Assembly (NCBI GenBank): GCA_029582265.1
Contig: CM055819.1
Coordinates: 39,422,761 to 39,486,760, forward strand
Direction: 5' to 3'
Length of the DNA stretch: 64,000 bases
DNA from: Zoroaster sp. YZ-2022
Lineage: Eukaryota; Echinodermata; Asteroidea; Forcipulatida; Zoroasteridae
How positions within the stretch are numbered: the first letter of the stretch is position 1; each line of letters starts with the position of its first letter. The notes below the pieces were generated by a model, which saw only the letters and a list, made by a program, of their open reading frames with translations, was not told the origin of the DNA and ran no database searches. A program made the translations under genes and the position numbers. Below, piece after piece: positions 38,365-50,275 of this stretch.

Positions 38365-41300
38365 TGTTCACATGTGTATCATGGGAAGGTACAACATTGG
38401 TATGTACGTTCATATCAACCTTGTTCACATGTGTATCACGGGAAGGTACAACATTGGTATGTACGTTCATATCAACCTTGTTCACATGTGTATCATGGGA
38501 AGGTACAACATTGGTATGTACGTTCATATCAACCTTGTTCACATGTGTATCATGGGAAGGTACAACATTGGTATGTACGTTCATATCAACCTTGTTCACA
38601 TGTGTATCATGGGAAGGTACAACATTGGTATGTACGTTCATATCAACCTTGTTCACATGTGTATCACGGGAAGGTACAACATTGGTATGTACGTTCATAT
38701 CAACCTTGTTCACATGTGTATCACGGGAAGGTACAACATTGGTATGTACGTTCATATCAACCTTGTTCACATGTGTATCACGGGAAGGTACAACATTGGT
38801 ATGTACGTTCATATCAACCTTGTTCACATGTGTATCACGGGAAGGTACAACATTGGTATGTACGTTCATATCAACCTTGTTCACATGTGTATCACGGGAG
38901 TGTACAACAATGGTATCTACCTTAAAATCAACCTTGTTCCTATGTGTCTCACGGAAGGTACAACATTGGTATGTACGTTCATATCAACCTTGTTCACATG
39001 TGTATCACGGGAAGGTACAACATTGGTATGTACGTTCATATCAACCTTGTTCACATGTGTATCACGGGAAGGTACAACATTGGTATGTACGTTCATATCA
39101 ACCTTGTTCACATGTGTATCACGGGAAGGTACAACATTGGTATGTACGTTCATATCAACCTTGTTCACATGTGTATCACGGGAAGGTACAACATTGGTAT
39201 GTACGTTCATATCAACCTTGTTCACATGTGTATCACGGGAAGGTACAACATTGGTATGTACGTTCATATCAACCTTGTTCACATGTGTATCACGGGAAGG
39301 TACAACATTGGTATGTACGTTCATATCAACCTTGTTCACATGTGTATCACGGGAAGGTACAACATTGGTATGTACGTTCATATCAACCTTGTTCACATGT
39401 GTATCACGGGAAGGTACAACATTGGTATGTACGTTCATATCAACCTTGTTCACATGTGTATCACGGGAAGGTACAACATTGGTATGTACGTTCATATCAA
39501 CCTTGTTCACATGTGTATCATGGGAAGGTACAACATTGGTATGTACGTTCATATCAACCTTGTTCACATGTGTATCACGGGAAGGTACAACATTGGTATG
39601 TACGTTCATATCAACCTTGTTCACATGTGTATCATGGGAAGGTACAACATTGGTATGTACGTTCATATCAACCTTGTTCACATGTGTATCACGGGAAGGT
39701 ACAACATTGGTATGTATGTTCATATCAACCTTGTTCACATGTGTATCATGGGAAGGTACAACATTGGTATGTACGTTCATATCAACCTTGTTCACATGTG
39801 TATCATGGGAAGGTACAACATTGGTATGTACGTTCATATCAACCTTGTTCACATGTGTATCACGGGAAGGTACAACATTGGTATGTACGTTCATATCAAC
39901 CTTGTTCACATGTGTATCACGGGAAGGTACAACATTGGTATGTACGTTCATATCAACCTTGTTCACATGTGTATTATGGGAAGGTACAACATTGGTATGT
40001 ATGTTCATATCAACCTTGTTCACATGTGTATCATGGGAAGGTACAACATTGGTATGTACGTTCATATCAACCTTGTTCACATGTGTATCACGGGAAGGTA
40101 CAACATTGGTATGTACGTTCATATCAACCTTGTTCACATGTGTATCACGGGAAGGTACAACATTGGTATGTACGTTCATATCAACCTTGTTCACATGTGT
40201 ATCACGGGAAGGTACAACATTGGTATGTACGTTCATATCAACCTTGTTCACATGTGTATCATGGGAAGGTACAACATTGGTATGTACGTTCATATCAACC
40301 TTGTTCACATGTGTATCACGGGAAGGTACAACATTGGTATGTACGTTCATATCAACCTTGTTCACATGTGTATCACGGGAAGGTACAACATTGGTATGTA
40401 CGTTCATATCAACCTTGTTCACATGTGTATCACGGGAAGGTACAACATTGGTATGTACGTTCATATCAACCTTGTTCACATGTGTATCACGGGAAGGTAC
40501 AACATTGGTATGTACGTTCATATCAACCTTGTTCACATGTGTATTACGGGAAGGTACAACATTGGTATGTACGTTCATATCAACCTTGTTCACATGTGTG
40601 TCATGGGAAGGTACAACATTGGTATGTACGTTCATATCAACCTTGTTCACATGTGTGTCATGGGAAGGTACAACATTGGTATGTACGTTCATATCAACCT
40701 TGTTCACATGTGTGTCATGGGAAGGTACAACATTGGTATGTACGTTCATATCAACCTTGTTCACATGTGTGTCATGGGAAGGTACAACATTGGTACGTAC
40801 GTTCATATCAACCTTGTTCACATGTGTATCACGGGAAGGTACAACATTGGTATGTACGTTCATATCAACCTTGTTCACATGTGTATTATGGGAAGGTACA
40901 ACATTGGTATGTATGTTCATATCAACCTTGTTCACATGTGTATCACGGGAAGGTACAACATTGGTATGTACGTTCATATCAACCTTGTTCACATGTGTAT
41001 TATGGGAAGGTACAACATTGGTATGTATGTTCATATCAACCTTGTTCACATGTGTATCACGGGAAGGTACAACATTGGTACGTTCGTTCATATCAACCTT
41101 GTTCACATGTGTATCATGGGAAGGTACAACATTGGTATGTACGTTCATATCAACCTTGTTCACATGTGTATCACGGGAAGGTACAACATTGGTATGTACG
41201 TTCGTATCAACCTTGTTCACATGTGTATCATGGGAAGGTACAACATTGGTATGTACGTTCGTATCAACCTTGTTCACATGTGTATCACGGGAAGGTACAA

Positions 41301-42122
41301 CATTGGTATGTACGTTCGTATCAACCTTGTTCACATGTGTATCATGGGAAGGTACAACATTGGTATGTACGTTCGTATCAACCTTGTTCACATGTGTATC
41401 ATGGGAAGGTACAACATTGGTACGTACGTTCATATCAACCTTGTTCACATGTGTATTATGGGAAGGTACAACATTGGTATGTACGTTCATATCAACCTTG
41501 TTCACATGTGTATCACGGGAAGGTACAACATTGGTACGTACGTTCATATCAACCTTGTTCACATGTGTATCATGGGAAGGTACAACATTGGTATGTACGT
41601 TCGTATCAACCTTGTTCACATGTGTATCACGGGAAGGTACAACATTGGTATGTACGTTCGTATCAACCTTGTTCACATGTATCATGGGAAGGTACAACAT
41701 TGGTATGTACGTTCCTATCAACCTTGTTCACATGTGTATCATGGGAAGGTACAACATTGGTATGTACGTTCGTATCAACCTTGTTCACATGTGTATCACG
41801 GGAAGGTACAACATTGGTATGTACGATCATATCAACCTTGTTCACATGTGTATCACGGGAAGGTACAACATTGGTATGTACGATCATATCAACCTTGTTC
41901 ACATGTGTATCACGGGAAGGTACAACATTGGTATGTACGTTCATATCAACCTTGTTCACATGTGTATCATGGGAAGGTACAACATTGGTATGTATGTTCA
42001 TATCAACCTTGTTCACATGTGTATCATGGGAAGGTACAACATTGGTATGTACGTTCATATCAACCTTGTTCACATGTGTATCATGGGAAGGTACAACATT
42101 GGTATGTACGTTCATATCAACC
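38365..42122. repeat. Satellite array E, 57-bp unit, about 66 copies
   Basis: Each 57-bp unit contains GGGAAGGTACAACATTGGTA, then TGTACGTTCATATCAACC and TTGTTCACATGTGTATCA. The first half is the terminus of the MITE family seen at 37143 and 58023. Most differences between units fall at two CpG positions (TCACGGG/TCATGGG and GTACGTTC/GTATGTTC). One unit near 38890-38950 is strongly degenerate and shifts the phase. Since 57 is a multiple of three, all three plus frames and a minus frame are open for more than 900 codons, which argues against any one being a protein. The array ends by running into MITE interior at 42122. Confidence 0.96.
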
Positions 42123-42392
42123 ATCTAGTTTTCAAGAAATATAAGATAAAACTAACCCGTGAAAATTTCAATCTAACAGGTGCTCACGTTTTTGAGAAAA
42201 CAACGAAAACTGTTACAGATTTTATTGTGTGTTTTTTCAAAAAGTTGTTGGACAACAACTTTTTAAAATTCCACATCACAATTGTTTTTTTTCTCTCATC
42301 AAGATGAAAGTGATTGAAAAAACATAAAAATTCTAAAGATGAATGATACTTGTTCCAACTTAGCTTTTATAGATGATAACTTGATTTTGTTT
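42123..42392. mobile_element. Remnant MITE interior bordering array E
   Basis: From the last array E unit the sequence continues as CATCTAGTTTTCAAGAAATA and ACTAACCCGTGAAAATTTC, matching the inside of the MITE at 37143-37470. It ends with GATACTTGTTCCAAC..TAGATGATAACTTGA, matching that MITE's right subterminal part. The right terminus itself is missing; the right inverted-repeat arm starts instead. Confidence 0.75.
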
Positions 42393-42597
42393 TCTAAGAA
42401 TTCGTGTTTTTTATTTTATTTTGTTTATCAATAAAATGCCGTACGACAAATTTTGCTTGAGAAGAAATAATTTCTAATGATAATTGGTACTTGTATACCA
42501 ACGTTAACACCAAGTTAGCTTTTAGATAATATTTGGACAATTTGATAATCCGGTCATATTAACCAATGCTGTACCATACATTTACAAGTTACTATAA

Positions 42598-42731
42598 TTA
42601 TAATTGAAAATTGAAATTGAAAATTGAAATTGAAAATTGAAATTGAAAATTGAAATTGAAAATTGAAAATTGAAAATTGAAGATTGAAAATTGAAAATTG
42701 AAATTGAAAATTGAAATTGAAAATTGAAAAT
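42598..42731. repeat. TTGAAAATTGAAAT low-complexity tract
   Basis: Complement and counterpart of the tract at 2937-3041, somewhat longer. Confidence 0.85.
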
Positions 42732-42758
42732 GCAATGTTAACAATTAAAACTAAAACA

Positions 42759-43120
42759 AAAAAGTCTATGGTTTTTAGTCCCCGCGCGCGTCGCCTCAGA
42801 CCCGCGTGAGCATTTTTAATTTAGATTTTTCCTTTTTTTTTGCTATGAAACGATATCCAATTGCAGCCACAATTGCTGGATCGATTCTGCCACGCTGTGA
42901 TTTAAATGACTTTTTGAAATAGGGGTATGAACGTTTACCCGTTTTGTGAGGCCTCTCTTAGCCACCATAAATTGTGTATGGGAAATTTGGTCTGGTTGCG
43001 TAACCGCGTATACATGTACAATGTATCACTTTAAAATAATAATAATAATAAATAATAAATAATAAATAATAAATAATAACAATAATAATAATAAATAGGA
43101 CCAGAAACCAGAGACTTTTT
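42759..43120. mobile_element. Mirror copy of the AAAAAGTCTCTGG element
   Basis: Same termini and interior as 2435-2907 on the opposite strand; the AAT/AATAAT microsatellite here is only about 60 bp (43035-43096). Confidence 0.6.
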
Positions 43121-44358
43121 GTGTTGGCCTAACATCAATAATAAGTTAAAATGTTCAACAAAGCTTATTTTAAAACACCGCGGAATATTTAAATGCTAAA
43201 ACGTCAAATGACACGATTACATGATCAAAATGCAATGTCAGCTACAACTGACATCAACAATGGCAAAAGTTCCATGTTCAACTAAGTTTACTTTTAAAAC
43301 ACTATTAAGTACATGTAGTGGATATGTAGCTATAGCAACGTACAAAAGCGTAGTTTTTTCCCTTTTAGGCGCTTTTTTGGTCTCTATGCTAATAAGAATT
43401 TGAATATTCCTGACAAATCATCGATGTTACAGTGGGATCAGATACAACCTCATTGTTAATTTGTGCTGAATTCCTCATCTTTTAAAAGGACAATTCTCTT
43501 GATTGTTTGTGTTGTCTTCTTAACTGAGTGTTTGTGGTTACTATCAATAAACCTTTTTGAGGAAACCAATGTTTTCTTGGTTAATATTTGGGGTTTTGCT
43601 TTTGTGCACTTTCTGTGCTGCTGTGTCACTGATTTCCCGCTGTGCTCTAACAGAACAGCGCACTCGTGTGTCACGGACTGCATGACATTCTTTTTAAAAT
43701 TTAAAAAGGCACTTTAAGTGTTAGCATCTTTACCTACTACAGTACTGAAATGGTGTTTAAAAACGAACTTGTTGACATGAGGGTTAAAGATGTACTCGAA
43801 ATGATGAGCACTACTGAACAGTAATTGTTTCCAAATAGTAAATTGAATACTGTCAATGCATTGCACTTTGCCAAACATTTTTCCAAATTATTCTGAACTT
43901 AATCAAGATGTTTACTTAAGTAGTTTGTTTTGACGTAGCCCATGTACGTGACTTTTCAGTGCGTCTATGAAGAGCAAGAACATTTTGTGCACGGCAGGGA
44001 GAATGTCATGGACGCACACTAGCTACTTGAACAGTGCATACGTGCTTACACACCGTAGTCTAAATTCGCGTATTTTATGAACTACGATGTCCACGCGCGT
44101 CGGCGTTTGCGAATGAGACATAATTATGTAGCTGTGTTGCGGGTGGTGCACTTTTCCCCTAACCCTCCCCCACCGTGTACTACAGAGACGGAGTCAATAT
44201 TTGGTCTAGACGAGAATACATCTTTAACGTCAAGTGATACAATAATACCATAATTACTGAAATAATTATAAGTACAATGTGAACAGTAAACATCAAAAAT
44301 TGCAAAAGTTTTATGTTCAACAAAGTTGACCTAAAACTCAACTGTGTATTGCAATGGT

Positions 44359-45163
44359 AACCCTATCAGGCCTGTTTTTTTCCTTACGTTCTCAGGCTTG
44401 AGGATTGGGACTGCTGATATTCACGAAACGTAGAAGGGATGTCAATTTAACAAGATCTGATCAAAATGAGGACAAAACCCAACGGTCACCGCTAGTGTGG
44501 CTTTACCCATTTTTGTAATTTTTTGTCAAAACATGTCTTTTTCAATAATTAGTTTAAAATTAATCCGTTCGTCATCAAACTTGGTACAAATATTATTCCG
44601 AGTAAGATCTATAACCTGACGTCACATTATTATTATTATTATTACTTAAATCACCAATTAGAGCGCTATTACCAAGATGTGTAGGTAATTTTTTTGCCAA
44701 AACACAATCTTGGAGATTTGTACCCACAAATTGAAACTAAACCAATAACAGTCATAATCACATCCATAGCATTATTTAAGCTGTTAATTTATACATTTAG
44801 CCAGAAAACGCTGTAAAACCAAACAATAAAACACGAACAAGGCGAAATATTATGATTATAAATCATTTCACGCAACGGTGGCCATATTGGATTCCCACAA
44901 TGCGTGGTCAATGAAAGCCTTGGTTGAATCGGGTCTTATGTTTTTCTGCACAAAATGTGGATAAAGTTTTCATAAAACGGACATTCACCTGGCCTTTGTA
45001 AAACATACGGTTGACATGGTAACCTTAAACAAACAAGCATTGGTGATTTTTGTACGAGGGGGCGGTCCTAAATGATAGTTGGGAAAAGACGGGTAATTTC
45101 AGCAGGATGGTCAAGACATACAATTAAACATGTCATAGGGGACTATTCCGGCCTGATAGGGTT
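44359..45163. mobile_element. Copy of the AACCCTATCAGGCC element
   Basis: Inverted termini AACCCTATCAGGCC and GGCCTGATAGGGTT, with flanking TA on both sides. Same insertion as 441-1238 in the inverted arm. Confidence 0.65.
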
Positions 45164-45600
45164 AAATGTCAAATTACACGATTACAAGATCGAAAATGAC
45201 TGAAATTGTAAATGCAATATTAACAGCTAACATCAAAAATTGAAAATGTTTACTTTAGAACAACACTGAATATTGAAATGTTAAAAATGTCAAATGACAA
45301 TACTCGATCAAAAAATTACTGAAATTACAAGATTTTATATGTAAACAGCTAAAATTACAATGGTTCCATGTTAAACAGAGTACGGTAGCTACGTATAAAC
45401 AAGCGACGTTTTATTCGCTGCTTGTTTTATAACGTGATTTGTTCTCCCTTCCTTGACTTCCACCTTTCCAACCGTAAACCCTTTAACTAATTCTGAAGTT
45501 TTATTTGGGTTTGAGACTCCTATGGCAAGTTAAGCCAGAACAAAATGTCACATTTCTTTGTTAATGTATAGCGGGCTTGACCAATGCTTTCATATACACG

Positions 45601-47940
45601 AACTAATGAACCCTCAAGGTAATGGACATAATAAATATCAGTTTGAATAAATATAGAACAAGGTATGTAATCCAAAAGCCCCCATCATTATCACATCTTT
45701 CTAATGAAATGATGCAGGATGATCAATTAAACAATCGAAATTTATTGAATTTTGTTAACACAACGTAAACAGCCGCTCTTACACAAACAACATTGCAAAG
45801 GTTCTATGTTTGACATGGAACACCACTGACTATTAAATATTATAAACATCAAATTACAGGACTGCATGATCGAAAATGACTGAAATTGCAAATGATTTTA
45901 TTTTTTTAAATTATTATTTATTGTATTTTGTATTTTTTTAAGGGCAATAGGAAAGTATATGGCATATTTGGCAATTGATGGCAATTATATTAATGAAAAT
46001 TTGAATATTCATGAGCACATGATATAACAGAATCAGATGCAATATCATGGTTGGTTTGTGCAGAAAAGTTTATTGAAATCCTGTTGTGGAATGTGAGCAT
46101 ACTGTTAATGCATACAGCTGCTGTGATACCGTGAGTCACTACTGTGATCTTATAAAACAGCGCCCTCATTTTTCAATAATCAGAATGATGTTTGTTTCAT
46201 TTGAAACTCAATATTTAACTGTATATTGGAATAAACTTCACATTCTCTTTAAACCGTCCTGAAGCATTGCATATGTGTAAAAAATGTGTATCTATATTAT
46301 AACCTTTCATTTTATAGACCCTTTAAGTAAGTTTCACTCTAAAACACCACGTAATATTTAAGTGTTAATTGTCAAATGACATAATTATACGATCATAAAA
46401 TTACTGAAATTGCAAGTGCAACAGCTAACATAAAAATGCAAGTTCAAAACAGCACTGATTAGCCTATTATAACGTTAAACGTCAAATGACATGATTACAT
46501 GAATACATTAATAAAACGAGAAGTTAAGTCCATGCCTGTCGATATGACATAACCCCTCCCCACCCCACCCCCACCCATCGGCCAAATCCTGGATCCACCA
46601 CTGTAATAGACGTATATCATGTTTTGTACTTATTACTTTCAAATGTTTTGTCCTTGCATGTGACCAAGTTTTTTTTATATATCTTTGTTCTCCTTCCCCG
46701 ATGGACAAAACAGTATCTGCATATAGACTTCTAAAACGGGATGTAACATGCAGACACACTTGCCTTGCATTCTCACTTGATGTTGAATACCCTCTGACAA
46801 CCCTTTGCAGGATATGGGCCCAGTCTCACGGCTCTGCTTACCGTAAGCGAAAAATCACCCCTTACTGGAGCAGAAACAAATTTGCTTTACGTGAGCGTAT
46901 TTCATACGGGTTAGCAATTAAGGTAATTCTGCTTATGCGTACTTCGCATATAAATTATAAGGATTGCTAACCCTGTAAGCAGATAATTATGGTGATTGTA
47001 TAAGCGCGTAATTCCATGTTAAGTAGCGCCATGAAATAGGACCCTGATCCTCCCCTTAAAAGCTGAACCAAAATAACCCTTTACAGGGGTGGATTCAGGG
47101 GGCCTACTATAGTATTCCCTTTTCTCAAATAATTATATACCAAAAGACCCATACACACATATCCATTGAAATATATATTTAATTGTAATTACTTTGTTCG
47201 TCAGAACTGAGGCAAAATGCCAACCAGAATGCGTACCGTCATACCGTGTTATAAACTGGTTACCGAGTGACGGCCAGGACCATACTGGGGCGCAAAGTGG
47301 TCGCGCCCGTCCATTCAAGCAAACAAACACCCTCAGTGGGCTGTGTGATCCAAAGAACTGACCCTATTTGAATTTCAGCAAGATGTGAATTCGTGTAGTG
47401 TGTATTTGCGCGGGTCTTTTCGTGGTAACAAAAGCGCGTAAAATTGTTTCCGTTTGGCATTTTGTACAATTCTTTAATTTGGGAAATTTCCGTGAACTTC
47501 GTTTAGCCAAGCTGACTATTTCTAACATCAATTTCACAACATCTGATTTCAGCAAATCTAGTACCCAGTGTCCTTCTGAAAATGAACACCTTGTGTGAAT
47601 CTGCGCTAAACGTCCCCTCTCCCTCCCACCCCCATTAGGAACCCAATTGTCTCCCAACAACATGCCTGAGGAGACGATACTAACAATTTAATATCCCCGA
47701 AATGTAATACAACAAAAAATCGTTTAATCGCCGCCACTATTTGTCTTTTATTAGTGGTGGTAATTTACTCATATCGGCAGAGTCAACGTACAAGTTTCTT
47801 AGGAATAATAGTAGTGTAATAATAAAAGTGTAATAATAGCGTCATGGTTATTTTCAAGGTAATTTGTATTTTTGTCTCGTCCGTTGACTGTGGATCTAGT
47901 CAAAGTCAATTTGTTTGTGTGGGATTATGACGTCACGGAC
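45601..47940. other. Duplicated non-coding stretch
   Basis: Matches 54831-58800 with indels. No exon recognised. It contains a remnant hAT terminus (46584-46603) and a CAGGGGTGGATTCAGG motif at about 47078 that also resembles a hAT end but has no visible partner. Confidence 0.55.
46584..46603 (-). mobile_element. Remnant hAT-type terminus
   Basis: On the minus strand this reads CAGTGGTGGATCCAGGATTT, close to the terminus of the hAT-like element at 51547. The G-rich sequence expected inside it follows, but no second terminus or 8-bp duplication is visible. In copy 2 only CCACCACTG survives (55700-55708), so about 90 bp were lost there. Confidence 0.55.
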
Positions 47941-47951
47941 TGGAATACACT

Positions 47952-48036
47952 ATATAATTGACTTTATATACGTATAATTGACTTTATATACGTATAATTG
48001 ACTTTATATACGTTTAATTGACTTTATATACGTATA
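47952..48036. repeat. 20-bp tandem repeat, four copies
   Basis: The unit ATAATTGACTTTATATACGT occurs four times, one copy with a base change. The duplicate at 58850-58890 has only two copies, so the number changed after duplication. Confidence 0.9.
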
Positions 48037-48317
48037 ATTTTAACTGATTTTTGGAGACTCGTCCTTTCCTCTTCACTGTCGCTGCTGATCGACGCTAGGA
48101 GCTCAGGAATATACGTTATTAGTTTGCTGTAGAAATAAATCAGAATAATAATGTTAGCCTAATTCTAGGCTATATCAACAATGTTCATAACACATACACA
48201 CGATCATCATACAGTTGAATGTCTAGATACATAATATGAGTTGCGCCACTGAGATTTCTTGTGATGATGGGGGACGCCTTTCGGCAGGAATTTGAACTGA
48301 ATAACCTACTCCATCTG

Positions 48318-48671
48318 ATATAAGTTTTGAGGCTTTGCATGGTGGAATCTCGATATCGTTTCGGTTTGCGGTAACACCATGTGTTTATCTCAACTAACGC
48401 GAAGCTGAGGTACAGGTTCTAAAAAGAACCTTATCGCACAACTCGTATCTCAACCTTAGTTAAGTGAGAAAGGTTCAAGGGAGAACCAATTTCGGGCAAC
48501 TCGTTTTTCTCTACTGTCGCTAAGTGAGAAATATGGTTCAGGGAGAACCATGGGGACTTCACGGGTTATTCTCAACGTTTCGATAAGCCTGCTCTAATCT
48601 TCGTCAGGAGAATGAAGAGGTTTGCCGATGCAGCTCCTTAAGTAGTATTTGCTGGGATTATGTGTAGAATA
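48318..48671. mobile_element. 354-bp insertion with 11-bp target duplication (possible Penelope-type remnant)
   Basis: TACTCCATCTG stands on both sides (48307-48317 and 48672-48682). The duplicate region has the uninterrupted sequence TACTCCATCTGCCCC at 59452, so this is a true insertion after the duplication. The interior has GCGGTAACACCATGTG, several AGGTTC/GAACC words and, on the minus strand, CTGACGA..GAAACGTT between TTCTC and GAGAA. A related sequence sits within 58145-58360. The long target duplication and absence of terminal inverted repeats suggest target-primed retrotransposition; assignment to Penelope-like elements is inference. Confidence 0.6.
48569..48612 (-). ncRNA. Hammerhead-like RNA motif (weak)
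   Basis: On the minus strand: TTCTC, then CTGACGA (fits the CUGANGA core), a poorly paired insert, then GAAACGTT and GAGAA. TTCTC/GAGAA would form stem I (5 bp), and the self-complementary ACGT could form a minimal or dimeric stem III. Stem II is only about 3 bp and one base separates it from the core, so activity is doubtful. Confidence 0.25.
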
Positions 48672-48984
48672 TACTCCATCTGCCCCATAACTGACACCTC
48701 CCCAAACATCCCCAATGTTTTTTGAAACTTGTTTAACGCTAAAAATAGTCGAGAATCACTCAATTTGTATTAACTTCTTTTGAAAACGCACGAAATGCAA
48801 ATTTTGCAAAAATAAATATGCACAAATGGGGGGGGGGGGGGAGGGGGAACATTGTCACAAGTGTCTCTTTCACCATAACAATTTTCGCCCATGCCAGCAG
48901 TAGTTTGAATTAGTAATCAATCACACGTCTTGTGAGGTGATGTTGTCATTCTACTTATACAGAAAACACAGAAAGGACAATCAC

Positions 48985-49129
48985 CTCTGCATCCAAGTAG
49001 TTCAAAGCGCATACCTATGTGTATGTATGGAGCATTCCACGTGACGGGTTCTATCTGTATGAATCTAGTCTGCAGAGCTGCGGGCAAGTAGACAGTTACC
49101 GGTGTGTCTGCGTCCGTGTTGCCCTGAAA
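48985..49129 (-). CDS. Discoidin (F5/8 type C) domain exon, copy 1
   Basis: On the minus strand, after the acceptor TTGTCTTCAG, 145 bases encode 48 residues beginning FQGNTDADTPVTVYLPAALQ and ending MRFELLGCR, then a possible donor G|GTGATT. The pattern FxGN.D..TPV, ARF-like TRFIQIEP, W and MR.ELLGC is the C-terminal third of an F5/8 type C domain, including the final disulphide Cys. Such domains bind carbohydrate or lipid on extracellular and surface proteins. Between the conserved Trp and Arg there are nine residues instead of the usual six (extra NAP). If the donor is not used, the frame runs to a stop at 48917. The preceding exon, for the first part of the domain, is not found before the gap. 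Confidence 0.88.
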
Positions 49130-49135
49130 CTGAAG

Positions 49136-50275
49136 ACAAACAACAAAGAAACGGACACATGGTAATTCTTTGTATTTAAAGATAAAAGCCCCGGTACACT
49201 TTTGGTAAAATGTCACTTTGTTCATTCATACTTAATCTGGAATTCCAACCCATATTTTCTGTTTTTGTTTTATATTTGAATATTTTTGTGTAATGAAATT
49301 TAAATGTTAATTGTATATGATTTTTTAAAAGTATGTCGGCTTTTCATGCCCGCCGTATGCAGTATTTTTAATAAACCAGAATGAATGAAGATCAATTAAT
49401 AAATCATGTTCTTTCGATATGGGTGCGCCAACAATTAAACTTGTATTTTTCATAATTATAATGAAATTCTGTTAGTAGGCGCCTAGTCTAGGTGAAAAAG
49501 AATTGAATAAAATGTTTACAATCGCGTTCATAGGAGTATTGCACACAAAAATATCACTTCGAAGTCAAGGGAGAAAACAAATTAAGCGAAATTAAAGATG
49601 TGCTAAAAACCCAGACTATTGAAATTAGGTACATAACCTTACTCACGGAGGGGGTGGGGGTGGTAATATCCAATATCTGTTATGATGTTTTAACTAATAT
49701 ATGCTATGATGTTATAAGAGGGTATATTTCTTAATTTCACGTAGGGTTTCAAGACATGGTTAGGATCGACATGTACCAAAACTGTCTCGGTAGTTTTTGC
49801 AAATTATTTCTCAATGGTTACGCGAACGTAGAATTATTGTTGACTGTTGAAGCGTTGGATTATTCAGGGAAACTGATTTGATCTGCTGCAACATCAGCCA
49901 AATACAAATAACAAAGTCATGTCATAATTTATAATAACAGGAATAACATATTGGACATAGACATAGGCCATGTTCCCCTTCAAACATAATACAAAGCATT
50001 TGTAAGGCACACACTTAATCCGGAAGACATTCAAAGGCGCCGACCCCCCATAATAGGTGGCTGATCCTAAAATATGTTAACTTTATGTTCACTTTGTTTC
50101 TTAATTTGAGATTTCTTATTTTCTTATTTGTGTATTTTATACATTAATAATGATTACAGGTATAGAAACTTATACACTTTATTCAAGACTTGACATTTTG
50201 TATTGCGTAAGAACTATACCATGTCTATCATGAGTTAGTACATTTAACGTAGCACTATGTGAATAATAACCATGG
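49136..50275. other. Non-coding stretch up to the second gap
   Basis: AT-rich; probable intron on the minus strand upstream of the discoidin exon. AAAGCCCCGGTACACTTTTG (about 49187) resembles a MITE end. I see no N-terminal discoidin exon in it. Confidence 0.5.

Larger units (their letters stand above)
42393..45600. repeat. Right arm of the long inverted repeat
   Basis: Complement of 1-3262 over nearly its whole length, with the same nested elements in reverse order. A third copy in this same orientation is present at 50776 to about 54830 (its beginning is lost in the gap). It holds only non-coding sequence and old element copies. The inner part near 42490-42590 again resembles the right end of the AAGGGAAG MITE family. 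Confidence 0.92.
43470..50275. repeat. Tandem segmental duplication, copy 1
   Basis: From TAAAAGGACAATTCTCTT (about 43487) onward this segment matches 50776-64000 in order and orientation. The alignment reaches 49595 at the window end, so copy 1 probably continues to the gap at 50276. It includes most of the right inverted-repeat arm, a remnant hAT end, a 20-bp tandem repeat, a 354-bp insertion and a discoidin exon. Confidence 0.9.

Noticed and set aside
29155..42122. CRISPR array
   Set aside because: Arrays D and E are head-to-tail repeats without unique spacers, in animal nuclear DNA.
38372..42307. 1311-codon and other giant open frames in array E
   Set aside because: Several frames on both strands are open at once because the 57-bp unit has no stops. 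This is a property of the unit and not evidence of a protein.
47133..47663. Minus-strand open frames of 65-99 codons
   Set aside because: Not conserved as frames in the duplicate at 56300-56760, where indels disrupt them.
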